Assembly (NCBI RefSeq): GCF_002077945.1
Contig: NZ_LVYD01000060.1
Coordinates: forward strand, 1-64,000
DNA length: 64,000 nt
Source of the DNA: Niastella vici
GTDB lineage: Bacteria; Bacteroidota; Bacteroidia; Chitinophagales; Chitinophagaceae
Direction: 5' to 3'
The notes beneath the pieces are model-generated. The model searched no databases. It was not told the DNA's origin and saw nothing but the letters and a program-made list of their open reading frames with translations. The translations under genes were made by a program, and so were the position numbers. Numbering within the stretch: position 1 is the first letter of the stretch; each line of letters starts with the position of its first letter. Positions 8,176-16,387 of this stretch are shown piece after piece.

Positions 8176-9360
8176 ATGTCCTTCACCGACCGCATACAAT
8201 ACCTGTTTGACCGGTACATGCAAAAAACATGTACCCGCGAGGAATTACAGGAATTATTACAACATATAGCCAACCCCGCGCACCGGCCATACCTCGAAAA
8301 ATTGATGGATACCGAATATGACACCATGCAGTCGCTGGCTGTTGCACCGGACACCGATTGGGAATTTATGTTTCAACAGGCTGTGCAATCGAATGAGAAC
8401 AAAATAGTTCCCTTAGGTAAACCGCACCGGTTTCGATGGATGCGGGTAGCTGTTGCCGCCATTGTTGTACTGGCAGTGGGTGTAACAGGTTACTGGTTTA
8501 TTAACCGGCCGGCAAAAAATAAAATGGCTGAACAGGTACAACCCGTTCAACACCCGAATGATGTACAACCCGGCGGAAATAAAGCGGTGCTGACGCTGGC
8601 CGATGGATCCATCATAACCCTCGACAGTGCAGCAAATGGGCAACTTGTTCAACAGGGAAACAGTGTGGTGAACAAGACAAAAGATGGGGAGCTGAAGTAT
8701 GAAGTAAGAAGTACGAAGTATGAAGTTGCCTATAATTCATTGTCAACCCCACGGGGCGGTCAGTATCAGCTTGTGTTGCCCGACGGCAGCAAAGTATGGT
8801 TGAACGCGGCTTCTTCTATTCGTTATCCGGTGGCATTTGCTAATAATGAACGCCGGGTAGAATTGACCGGTGAAGCCTATTTTGAAGTGGCAAAGGATAA
8901 AACCCGGCCCTTTCATGTAGCCGTTAATGGAATGCAGGTGGAGGTGCTCGGCACTCATTTTAATATAAACGCGTACGATGACGAGCCGGCAATCAAAACA
9001 ACATTGTTGGAAGGCTCTGTGAAAGTTACAAAAGCTGATGCAACAGTTTTATTGAAGCCCGGAGAACAGACCTCATTATCCCAGTCATCCCATCTATCCC
9101 AACCCATCCCAGTTGAGACAGAAGAGGTAATGGCCTGGAAGAACGGCCTCACCGCTTTCAAAAGCGCTGATCTCAAAAGCATCATGCGGCAGGTGGCAAG
9201 ATGGTATAATGTAGAGGTGGAGTATGAAGGCAACATTCCATCACGCACCTTTACCGGTGGCATTTCAAGGAATGCCCGCCTTTCTGAACTGTTGCATTTG
9301 CTGGAAGTAAGCAAGGTGCATTTCAGGATTGAAGGGAATAAATTAATTGTAACGCCTTAG
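8176..9360 (+). CDS. FecR-family anti-sigma factor
   Basis: A 394-residue inner-membrane protein that holds the preceding sigma factor inactive until signalled by the SusC STN domain. An N-terminal cytoplasmic helical part (1-85) is followed by one membrane segment at about 90-109. The periplasmic FecR domain (about 188-290) carries L-S-T-P-R-G-G-Q-Y and L-P-D-G-S-K-V-W-L-N-A. A C-terminal DUF4974-type domain covers about 320-394. Two low-complexity inserts are in frame: five 7-bp GAAGTAN units (8694-8728, residues 173-184) in the linker before the FecR domain, and an ATCCCANNN run (9078-9112, residues 301-312) before DUF4974. Both lie in linkers, so function is probably kept. Confidence 0.9.
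   Translation: MSFTDRIQYLFDRYMQKTCTREELQELLQHIANPAHRPYLEKLMDTEYDTMQSLAVAPDTDWEFMFQQAVQSNENKIVPLGKPHRFRWMRVAVAAIVVLAVGVTGYWFINRPAKNKMAEQVQPVQHPNDVQPGGNKAVLTLADGSIITLDSAANGQLVQQGNSVVNKTKDGELKYEVRSTKYEVAYNSLSTPRGGQYQLVLPDGSKVWLNAASSIRYPVAFANNERRVELTGEAYFEVAKDKTRPFHVAVNGMQVEVLGTHFNINAYDDEPAIKTTLLEGSVKVTKADATVLLKPGEQTSLSQSSHLSQPIPVETEEVMAWKNGLTAFKSADLKSIMRQVARWYNVEVEYEGNIPSRTFTGGISRNARLSELLHLLEVSKVHFRIEGNKLIVTP
8694..8728 (+). repeat. In-frame array of five 7-bp units in fecR
   Basis: GAAGTAT, GAAGTAA, GAAGTAC, GAAGTAT and GAAGTTG follow each other without a gap. They encode a short Lys-Tyr-Glu-Val repeat between two predicted domains of the FecR protein. The 7-bp period equals that of the intergenic elements at 5234 and 14855, though the unit sequence differs. 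Confidence 0.75.
9078..9112 (+). repeat. 9-bp ATCCCANNN repeat in fecR
   Basis: Three 9-bp units, ATCCCAGTC, ATCCCATCT and ATCCCAACC, plus a fourth ATCCCAG after one extra base. The run encodes a Ser/Gln/Pro-rich linker (residues 301-312) between the FecR and DUF4974 domains. It is in frame and probably neutral. Confidence 0.6.
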
Positions 9361-9388
9361 GTATATAGAATTGTTGGTCCAAAAAAAA

Positions 9389-9413
9389 CCGTTCCGGGTA
9401 GTAGCCGGAACGG
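9389..9413. terminator. 9-bp hairpin between fecR and susC
   Basis: CCGTTCCGG (9389-9397) and CCGGAACGG (9405-9413) form a perfect stem with a 7-base loop, preceded by eight A residues. The T-run lies on the minus-strand side only, so on the plus strand it is a stem without a U-tract. It may separate the regulatory pair from the SusC transcript or protect the 3' end of the former. Confidence 0.5.
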
Positions 9414-9504
9414 CGAATGATCTGGATTGAAACAATAGTCCCCGATAGTTATCAGGGAAAGAAACATTGACTGTTTATTGCTTAACCCAAAACAAAACAA
9501 AGGT

Positions 9505-12500
9505 ATGAATTTAAAAATTCATTCGCCGCTGTTCAGGAAAGCCCATGCGTGTAAGCCAGGCTCTTCTGGGTGGAGTCGAAGAACCAAAACACTGCTGATC
9601 ATGAAGCTAACTGCCATCATTGTATTGGCAACCTGTTTACAGGTGAGTGCAACAGGCTATGCGCAAAAGATCTCTTTATCGGAGAAAAATGCGCCCCTGG
9701 AAAAAGTACTGCAACAAATTAAAAAGCAAAGCGGGTACCAGATCTGGTATGAAGACAAACTGCTGCAAAGATCATTGCCGGTAAATATCTCCGTTAAAAA
9801 CGTTTTGCTCGAAGACGCGCTGAAACAGGTGTTCATCAATCAGCCGCTTTCTTTCGAAGTAATTGGCCAAACCATTGCGGTGAAGGAAAAAGCATTGACG
9901 CCGGTAACAACACCGCCACCATCAGCTGGTCCGCCGCCGGTTGATATAACCGGCCGCGTATTGAACGAACAGGGTGAACCACTGGCAGGGGCAACCGTTA
10001 GTTTGCAACGGGGTGGTAATATTCAAACCGATGCCAATGGTATCTTCCTGATAAAAGATGCCCGGCCCGAAGATGTGGTCACTGTTTCCTACACCGGTTA
10101 TGAACCGGTCACTATAAAAGTAGGTAACAAAACTTTATTGTCTGTGGTCATGAAGCTCGCTGAAAAGGGGCTCGATGAAATGGTGATCGTTGCCTATGGC
10201 AAGCAAAAAAAGATAAGTGTCACGGGCTCCGTTGCTTCGGTGAACATGCAGGATATGCGTACGCCGGTGCGCTCACTCACCAATGCGCTGGCCGGCAAGG
10301 TTGCCGGTGTTATATCCATGCAAACCGGTGGCGAACCGGGTTATGATAATCCTACGTTCACCATCCGGGGTATTGGCACTTTCACCGGTGGCACATCGCC
10401 CCTGATCATCATCGATGGCGTGCAACGCGATGATGTGAACAGTTCATTTGGCGGCGCCTATAATAATATAGATCCGGAAGACATCGCTTCCATCTCTTTG
10501 TTGAAAGATGCTTCTGCTACGGCTGTTTACGGCGCCCGCGGCGCCAATGGGGTGCTCATCATCACTACCCGCAAAGGCGCTGCCGGCAAACCCCGGGTTT
10601 CCATAAAATCGGAATCGGGCGTGAGCGGGCTAACCAAAACGCCAAAAATGCTCGATGGCGTTTCCTACATGAAATTAATGAATGAAGCAAAGACCAATAT
10701 GGGCGAAGCGCCGGTATACAGTGATGACGCCATTCAGAAAACAGCCAGTGGTCTTGATCCCTACCTGTACCCAAATGTGAACTGGATCAAGACGATCTAT
10801 AAAGACTATACGCCCATGTATAACGCGAATGTGAATGTAAGCGGTGGCGGCGAGGCAATGCGGTATTACATTTCGGGTTCTTTTTACGACCAGGACGGCA
10901 GTTATAAAGTGTCTAAAATAAACGGGTACAATCCCAATCTCAATTTCAAACGGTACGATTTCCGGAGTAATATAGATGTGAACGTAAGTAAAACCACCCA
11001 GCTTTCGCTGAACCTCGATGCCATGCTGGTGAACAGCCGCTACCCGGGCACTTCGGCCGGCCGTATCTGGTATGCTGCCTACGCCACCAATCCCATCGCC
11101 TTCCCGGTGTCGTACCCCGGTGGCAAGTGGGCCGGCCCCCGCAACAATGGCGGTTCCAATCCTTTTAACCTGGTGCAGAATTCAGGGTACAGTACCGAGT
11201 TCAGGCCCACTATACAATCTATTGTCAGCCTTAATCAACGGCTCGACGTTATTACCAAAGGGTTGGGTGCCATGGCCCGGTTTTCCTTTGATTCATACGG
11301 CGAATTTGATAACAGCCGTAATGGCGTAAACGACCTGTGGTATGCGGGGTCAAGAGATGCAAATGGTAACCTGGTGTATGAACATGTGCGTACAGGCAGT
11401 CAGTTCCTGGGCTATTCTTCCAGCTCTACGGGCCAGCGGGTCATGTACCTGGAAGGGAACATTACCTATGACCGCTCATTGGGACCACACAGAGTGGGCG
11501 GTTTATTGTTATACAATATGCGCAACCGCGTAGTGGGTACGGCCAGCGATGTGAAGTATGCCATTCCATACCGTAACCAGAGTTTTGCCAGCCGCATTAC
11601 TTATTCATACAATGATAAATACCTGGCCGAAGTAAATGCCGGCTATACCGGTTCAGAAAACTTTAAGAAAGGCGAGCGGTTTGGATTTTTTCCGGCCGTG
11701 TCAGTGGGCTGGGTAATTTCCCGCGAAAGTTTTTTTGACCCCTTAGCCAATACGGTTAACCTGTTAAAAATAAGAGCCTCGCATGGCGTTACGGGCAACG
11801 ACCAGATAGGTAATGGCGACCGGTTCGGCTACCTCACCTATATCTCGGGCGGTAATTCGGCTGCTTTTGGGTTGTCGCCCACTTATTACGGCGGTATTAC
11901 CGAAAGTGTATTTGGCGTAGAGAACCTGCGTTGGGAAAAATCGACCAAGGATAACCTGGGCCTCGAGCTGGGGTTGTTCAACAAAATAAATATCGTGGCC
12001 GATGTGTTCCGCGACCGCCGCAAAGACATTTTGATCCGGCGTCAATCTATTTCCTCCATAGGCGGGTATTCGTTGAGCAGCATCTATGCCAATATGGGCG
12101 AAATGAGTAACAAAGGCCTCGATGGCAGTATTGAATACAACGATAAATACGGCAAAAATGTACGGTTGCGCCTGTTCGGTAATTTCACTTATTCAAAGAA
12201 CAAGATCATTTATGCCGATGAACCCAAACGTACCAATGCTTATCAGCAATGGGAAGGGCACCGGTATCCTGAGTTTACCGGTTATACGTCAGAGGGATTG
12301 TTTGTTGACCAGAACGATATTGATAAACATCCTGAACAAAAGCTGGGCAGTGTGCTTATTCAACCCGGCGATGTTAAATACCGCGACCTGAATGGGGATG
12401 GAACCGTAGATGCCAATGACTGGAGTTACCTCGGCAAATCTTCTTTTCCAACCCTGTTGTACGGGCTGGGTTTTACCATTGGCGTAAAACAGTTCGACCT

Positions 12501-12972
12501 CTCGGTTTTTCTGCAGGGCGTGTCTGATGTAGGCATAATGGCCAACGGCTCGGGTATCGCCAGCGTTGACGGCGCTGCCGCCGGGGTGGGGGTTGTTCCC
12601 TTTGCCGGCATTGGCCAGTATCCCGGTAATGTACTATCGAATGTAACCAGCAGGTGGACGAAAGAGAACCCGGTACAGAACGTAGATTATCCGCGCCTGA
12701 GCGTATCGAACCTCAGCAGTAATAATTATCAGAACAGCAGCTGGTGGTTAAAAGACGGAAGCTTTTGCCGCGTGAAGCAGGTTTCAGTAGGATATGATCT
12801 GGGTGCAACATCCCTCAAAAGAGCAGGTATTGCCAGCCTGTATTTTTATGCCGCCGCACAAAACCTGTTCACTTTTTCAAAGTTCAAATTGTGGGACCCC
12901 GAACTCGGCTCGTCAGGCGCCACCTATCCGCCTGCGCGTACGGTAACTGTTGGAGTAAGAGCTCAATTTTAA
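9505..12972 (+). CDS. SusC/RagA TonB-dependent outer-membrane transporter with STN domain
   Basis: A 1155-residue glycan importer of the outer membrane. After a long N-terminus with the signal peptide ending near residue 53 (A-T-G-Y-A-Q), an STN domain covers about 57-127. A carboxypeptidase-regulatory-like beta-sandwich (about 147-225) follows, then the TonB-box area, plug (about 240-360) and 22-strand barrel. The STN domain marks it as a transducer that signals to the FecR/ECF pair upstream. The ATG at 9505 is chosen over an upstream in-frame TTG at 9478. The C-terminus ends in the aromatic residue Phe, as usual for outer-membrane barrels. The SusD partner starts 20 bases downstream. Signature plug sequence: S-A-T-A-V-Y-G-A-R-G-A-N-G-V. 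Confidence 0.95.
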   Translation: MNLKIHSPLFRKAHACKPGSSGWSRRTKTLLIMKLTAIIVLATCLQVSATGYAQKISLSEKNAPLEKVLQQIKKQSGYQIWYEDKLLQRSLPVNISVKNVLLEDALKQVFINQPLSFEVIGQTIAVKEKALTPVTTPPPSAGPPPVDITGRVLNEQGEPLAGATVSLQRGGNIQTDANGIFLIKDARPEDVVTVSYTGYEPVTIKVGNKTLLSVVMKLAEKGLDEMVIVAYGKQKKISVTGSVASVNMQDMRTPVRSLTNALAGKVAGVISMQTGGEPGYDNPTFTIRGIGTFTGGTSPLIIIDGVQRDDVNSSFGGAYNNIDPEDIASISLLKDASATAVYGARGANGVLIITTRKGAAGKPRVSIKSESGVSGLTKTPKMLDGVSYMKLMNEAKTNMGEAPVYSDDAIQKTASGLDPYLYPNVNWIKTIYKDYTPMYNANVNVSGGGEAMRYYISGSFYDQDGSYKVSKINGYNPNLNFKRYDFRSNIDVNVSKTTQLSLNLDAMLVNSRYPGTSAGRIWYAAYATNPIAFPVSYPGGKWAGPRNNGGSNPFNLVQNSGYSTEFRPTIQSIVSLNQRLDVITKGLGAMARFSFDSYGEFDNSRNGVNDLWYAGSRDANGNLVYEHVRTGSQFLGYSSSSTGQRVMYLEGNITYDRSLGPHRVGGLLLYNMRNRVVGTASDVKYAIPYRNQSFASRITYSYNDKYLAEVNAGYTGSENFKKGERFGFFPAVSVGWVISRESFFDPLANTVNLLKIRASHGVTGNDQIGNGDRFGYLTYISGGNSAAFGLSPTYYGGITESVFGVENLRWEKSTKDNLGLELGLFNKINIVADVFRDRRKDILIRRQSISSIGGYSLSSIYANMGEMSNKGLDGSIEYNDKYGKNVRLRLFGNFTYSKNKIIYADEPKRTNAYQQWEGHRYPEFTGYTSEGLFVDQNDIDKHPEQKLGSVLIQPGDVKYRDLNGDGTVDANDWSYLGKSSFPTLLYGLGFTIGVKQFDLSVFLQGVSDVGIMANGSGIASVDGAAAGVGVVPFAGIGQYPGNVLSNVTSRWTKENPVQNVDYPRLSVSNLSSNNYQNSSWWLKDGSFCRVKQVSVGYDLGATSLKRAGIASLYFYAAAQNLFTFSKFKLWDPELGSSGATYPPARTVTVGVRAQF

Positions 12973-12992
12973 AGCGATTAAACGGAATCAAT

Positions 12993-14825
12993 ATGACTAT
13001 CAATAAATGTTTTCAAGGTGTCCTGTATTTGTTATTGCCTGTTGTAATGGTATCGTGCTATTACCTCGATAAAAAACCGGATAACCTGCTCACGGAAGAT
13101 ATGATCTGGCAAACCCGCGCCAATGCCGAATCTTATTTGAATAACATCTATGGGTATATGCATAATACCGATGGCGGTGATTATGCCAGCATGGGCGCCA
13201 GCGATGAAACCAGTGTGTGCATTCCCGGCGTAAACGTTCGCCAGATGATTGCCGGTAACTGGAGCGCCGCCAGCGGTTATTTTTATAACTGGGGCGCTTA
13301 TTATGTTGGCATCAGGCAGAGCTATGTATTTGAAAACAATATCGGCAAAGTGCCGGTGGTGGAACTGAGCGATGAATTGAAAACGCAGTACAAAGCCGAG
13401 AACCTGTTCCTGCGGGGCTGGTTTTACTGGCAATTACTGAAACAATATGGTCCCTTTGTAAAAGTGACCGGTGTATTGACCCAGGGTGAAGATTATAATC
13501 AATATGCCCGGACGCCCTTTGATACCTGCGTGGCCTATATCAACGAGCTCATGGATAAAGCGGCGCAAACCCTGCCACAGGCATGGGGTTCTTCAGCCAA
13601 TTACGGCCGCCCTACCAAGGGATCGTGCCTGGCGGTAAAAGCACAACTGGCCCTGTTTGCGGCCAGTCCGCTCTGGAATGGCAATGCCCGGTTTGCAGCA
13701 TTCAAAAACCAGGATGGTACGCAACTGGCGCCCACCCAATACGATGCAGCCAAATGGAAAACGGCAGCCGACGCCGCAAAAGCTGTGATCGCACTCAATA
13801 CTTATAAATTATACACCAATCTCGACGATGGCGGCGCCACCTTCGATCCTTATTTATCGTGCCGCGATGTTTTTTTGACCACCTGGAATAGTGAGATCAT
13901 TCTCTCGAATAACAACTGGTCGTATTGGGGCTGGACGAAATGTTCATCTCCCGGCCCGGGTGGCTATAACATGTACAATGCCACGCAGAACCTGGTAGAT
14001 GCGTTCAGTATGAAGAACGGCCGCACCATCGATGACCCCGCGGCCGGTTATGTGGAAACCGGGTTTGCATCAGCCGGCGGCGCCAACGCCTGGGAACACA
14101 AAAAAGGCGACTGGAACATGTACGCCAACCGGGAGCCCCGCTTTTATGTCAGTATCCAGTACAATGGCCGGGCGGTATTACCTGCACCTACAGTAGATGA
14201 TAAGAACTATTATTCTTCAGACGTCAATAAAGACGCTACGGGCCGTACGGAATTTTATTACAACGGTAAGAGCGGACAAAAATCAGCGGGCACCAATAAT
14301 ATCACGGGGTATGATGTGCTGAAAAGGATCAGTCCATCTGATAACATCCGCAGTGATGCCACTACCTACCGGCCTTACATCCTGATCCGCTATGCAGAGA
14401 TCCTGCTGGATTATGCAGAGGCATTGAATGAATATGACCCCGCCAATGGTGATGTGGTAAAGTACCTGAACCTGGTGCGTGAGCGGGCCGGTTTACCCGG
14501 TATTGAAACGGTATACCCATCTGCGGTAGGAAATAAAGAGGAGATGCGCAAGCATATTTTAAGGGAGCGCGAAGTGGAACTGTGCTTTGAAGGCGACCGC
14601 TATCATACCCTGGTAAGAAGACTGCTGTTAGGCAAAACGGAGTACCAGACCATTTATGGCATGAATGTGAATGCCGATGACGGCGGACTGGGATTTTCTT
14701 TCACCGGTTTTTACCAGCGTACGTTATTCCAGAAAAGATACTGGGACGATCGCATGTACCTGTTCCCTATTGCGCAAAGCGATATTGAAAGGGACCGGTC
14801 CCTGGTTCAAAACCTGGGTTGGTAA
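12993..14825 (+). CDS. SusD/RagB-family glycan-binding lipoprotein
   Basis: A 610-residue surface lipoprotein that caps the SusC barrel and binds the target glycan. The lipobox ends at Cys22 (V-M-V-S-C). Tetratricopeptide-like helices follow, and the C-terminal SusD region contains Y-R-P-Y-I-L-I-R-Y-A-E-I-L-L-D-Y-A-E-A-L-N and R-E-R-E-V-E-L-C-F-E-G-D-R, both hallmark segments. The ATG at 12993 is used because upstream in-frame codons lie inside the susC gene and would abolish the signal peptide. It is longer than many SusD proteins (about 500-550), which suggests extra binding loops. It lies in the same operon as susC; after it the operon is interrupted by a repeat element. Confidence 0.93.
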   Translation: MTINKCFQGVLYLLLPVVMVSCYYLDKKPDNLLTEDMIWQTRANAESYLNNIYGYMHNTDGGDYASMGASDETSVCIPGVNVRQMIAGNWSAASGYFYNWGAYYVGIRQSYVFENNIGKVPVVELSDELKTQYKAENLFLRGWFYWQLLKQYGPFVKVTGVLTQGEDYNQYARTPFDTCVAYINELMDKAAQTLPQAWGSSANYGRPTKGSCLAVKAQLALFAASPLWNGNARFAAFKNQDGTQLAPTQYDAAKWKTAADAAKAVIALNTYKLYTNLDDGGATFDPYLSCRDVFLTTWNSEIILSNNNWSYWGWTKCSSPGPGGYNMYNATQNLVDAFSMKNGRTIDDPAAGYVETGFASAGGANAWEHKKGDWNMYANREPRFYVSIQYNGRAVLPAPTVDDKNYYSSDVNKDATGRTEFYYNGKSGQKSAGTNNITGYDVLKRISPSDNIRSDATTYRPYILIRYAEILLDYAEALNEYDPANGDVVKYLNLVRERAGLPGIETVYPSAVGNKEEMRKHILREREVELCFEGDRYHTLVRRLLLGKTEYQTIYGMNVNADDGGLGFSFTGFYQRTLFQKRYWDDRMYLFPIAQSDIERDRSLVQNLGW

Positions 14826-14854
14826 GCTTTTTTAAATTTAGAGTTTCAACATAT

Positions 14855-14966
14855 GGGTACCGGTTACCAGTTACCAGATGCCGGGCCTCGAATGTCGATC
14901 ACTCTAACTATAATCGGGTTTGCTGAATTTTTTGCCCGGAAACCGGAAACCGGTAACCGGCACACC
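14855..14966. repeat. Dispersed repeat element with 7-bp unit arrays, copy 2
   Basis: Left units ACCGGTT, ACCAGTT and ACCAGAT; right units AACCGGA, AACCGGT and AACCGGC in opposite orientation. Between them the core words AATGTC, TAATCG and ATTTTTTGCCCGG occur at the same distances as in copy 1 at 5234-5446. It sits in the 158-base gap between susD and the IPT/NHL gene, so it may affect downstream transcription of the glycan locus. The array is much shorter than in copy 1. Confidence 0.7.
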
Positions 14967-14983
14967 AATTACAAATAAAAATT

Positions 14984-16300
14984 ATGTTGAAGAATATAAC
15001 TACACCTTTACTGGCAGGTTGTCTTTTTATGATAGCCTGTGCAACAGGTTGCAAAAAAGACGGCGGTAATGGGCATAATGCCGGCGCGCCCGTTATCATT
15101 AACAGCTTCTCCCCTGTGCAGGGCGGTGGCGGTACGGAGGTACTGTTCACCGGTTCCAACTATATCAATGATACCAACCAGATCACGGTAACCCTGAATG
15201 GAAAACCACTAAAAGTAGTGGGCGTAAACGGGTCGCAAATAATGGCCGTGGTGCCAAAGAAAGCAGGCTCAGGCCATTTTGTGGTAACGATCAACGGCGA
15301 CAGTGTGGTAAGCAGCGGTACTTTTAATTATGTATATACCAGAACGGTAAGTACGTTTGCCGGCGGCGACAAGGCCGGTTTTACCAATGGCAAAGGTACC
15401 GATGCCCTGTTTGATTTCAGTGGACAGAGCTGGTACCGCAGCATGGGTATAACGGTGGATGACAACCTGAATTTGTATGTGGCCGATTGCGGGAACCATT
15501 GTATAAGAAAGATCGACAGCAATGGCAATGTAACTACCTTCTGCGGCAGCCCCGCCGCTTCGGGGTATGCCGATGGCAAGGGAACGGTTGCCCGGTTCAG
15601 TCTGCCTTATGATGTGGCCCTCGATGCAACCGGAAATGTCTGGTGTGTTGATCCCGGTAACTGGGACATCCGCAAAATTGCACCCGATGGCACCGCCACT
15701 ACCTGGGCCTGGGGTAACCAGGCGCCATGGAGTATCTCGGTCAATAAAACCACCGGTACGGTATATTACTCCAGTTGCGACCCCGCGGGTAATATTTACC
15801 CGGTCACTGCGCAGTGGACAACCGGCGCGCCGGTAGTTTCGGGCCTCAATTACCCCGCCGGTATGAGGTTCGATAAGAACGGTAACCTGTATGTGGTATT
15901 AAACGGAGATCATGTTATCAAAAAGTTTGCTGCCGGTAGCTTCACGGCCACAACCGTTGCGGGGCAAACCGGTATTGCCGGTTATGCAAACGGCACCAGC
16001 ACCCTAGCTAAATTCGACCATCCCTGGGGGCTGGCCATTGACAATAGCGGCAACCTGTATGTAGCGGGTAATGGTACCTGGGATGGCGGCGCTTACAATA
16101 CCGATCAGGCCATACGCTATATAGAAGCAGGCACCAATACGGTGAGCACCTTTGCCGGCAGCGGCAGCGCCGGTTATGCCGATGCGGTAGGCGAGGCGGC
16201 TGCCTTCAGCGCGCCCACCGGCGTGGCCGTTGATAAGAACGGAACGGTGTATGTGCTCGATAAAAATAATAACCGCATAAGAAAGATCATCTCTGAATAG
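14984..16300 (+). CDS. IPT/TIG and NHL-repeat lipoprotein
   Basis: A 438-residue exported lipoprotein, with Cys19 or Cys23 as the lipidated residue followed by K-K-D. An IPT/TIG Ig-like domain (about 36-115, P-V-I-I-N-S-F-S-P-V-Q-G-G-G-G-T-E-V) is followed by NHL-type propeller repeats (about 120-436) with repeated G-N-L-Y-V-A-D and N-x-x-I-R-K-I motifs. This domain order is common in PUL-encoded surface glycan-binding proteins downstream of SusD. No catalytic motif is seen, so glycan capture at the cell surface is the inferred role. It is separated from susD by a repeat element and followed by a hairpin at 16317-16338. Confidence 0.8.
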   Translation: MLKNITTPLLAGCLFMIACATGCKKDGGNGHNAGAPVIINSFSPVQGGGGTEVLFTGSNYINDTNQITVTLNGKPLKVVGVNGSQIMAVVPKKAGSGHFVVTINGDSVVSSGTFNYVYTRTVSTFAGGDKAGFTNGKGTDALFDFSGQSWYRSMGITVDDNLNLYVADCGNHCIRKIDSNGNVTTFCGSPAASGYADGKGTVARFSLPYDVALDATGNVWCVDPGNWDIRKIAPDGTATTWAWGNQAPWSISVNKTTGTVYYSSCDPAGNIYPVTAQWTTGAPVVSGLNYPAGMRFDKNGNLYVVLNGDHVIKKFAAGSFTATTVAGQTGIAGYANGTSTLAKFDHPWGLAIDNSGNLYVAGNGTWDGGAYNTDQAIRYIEAGTNTVSTFAGSGSAGYADAVGEAAAFSAPTGVAVDKNGTVYVLDKNNNRIRKIISE

Positions 16301-16316
16301 TATAGCCAGGAGGAAT

Positions 16317-16338
16317 GCTCCCGGTAATTGCCGGGAGC
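16317..16338. terminator. Hairpin after the IPT/NHL gene
   Basis: GCTCCCGG (16317-16324) and CCGGGAGC (16331-16338) form a perfect 8-bp stem with the loop TAATTG. It can be extended by GAGG/CCTC outside a small bulge, and a short T-rich stretch follows. It probably causes partial termination between the binding-protein genes and the downstream enzyme genes. Confidence 0.55.
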
Positions 16339-16387
16339 ACGCCTCTTTACTGAATTTTCCCTTATTTATTTTAATGCATTGTATCGT

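Noticed and set aside
12891-12992. Upstream extension of SusD into the susC gene
   Set aside because: It would remove the lipoprotein signal peptide that begins at 12993.
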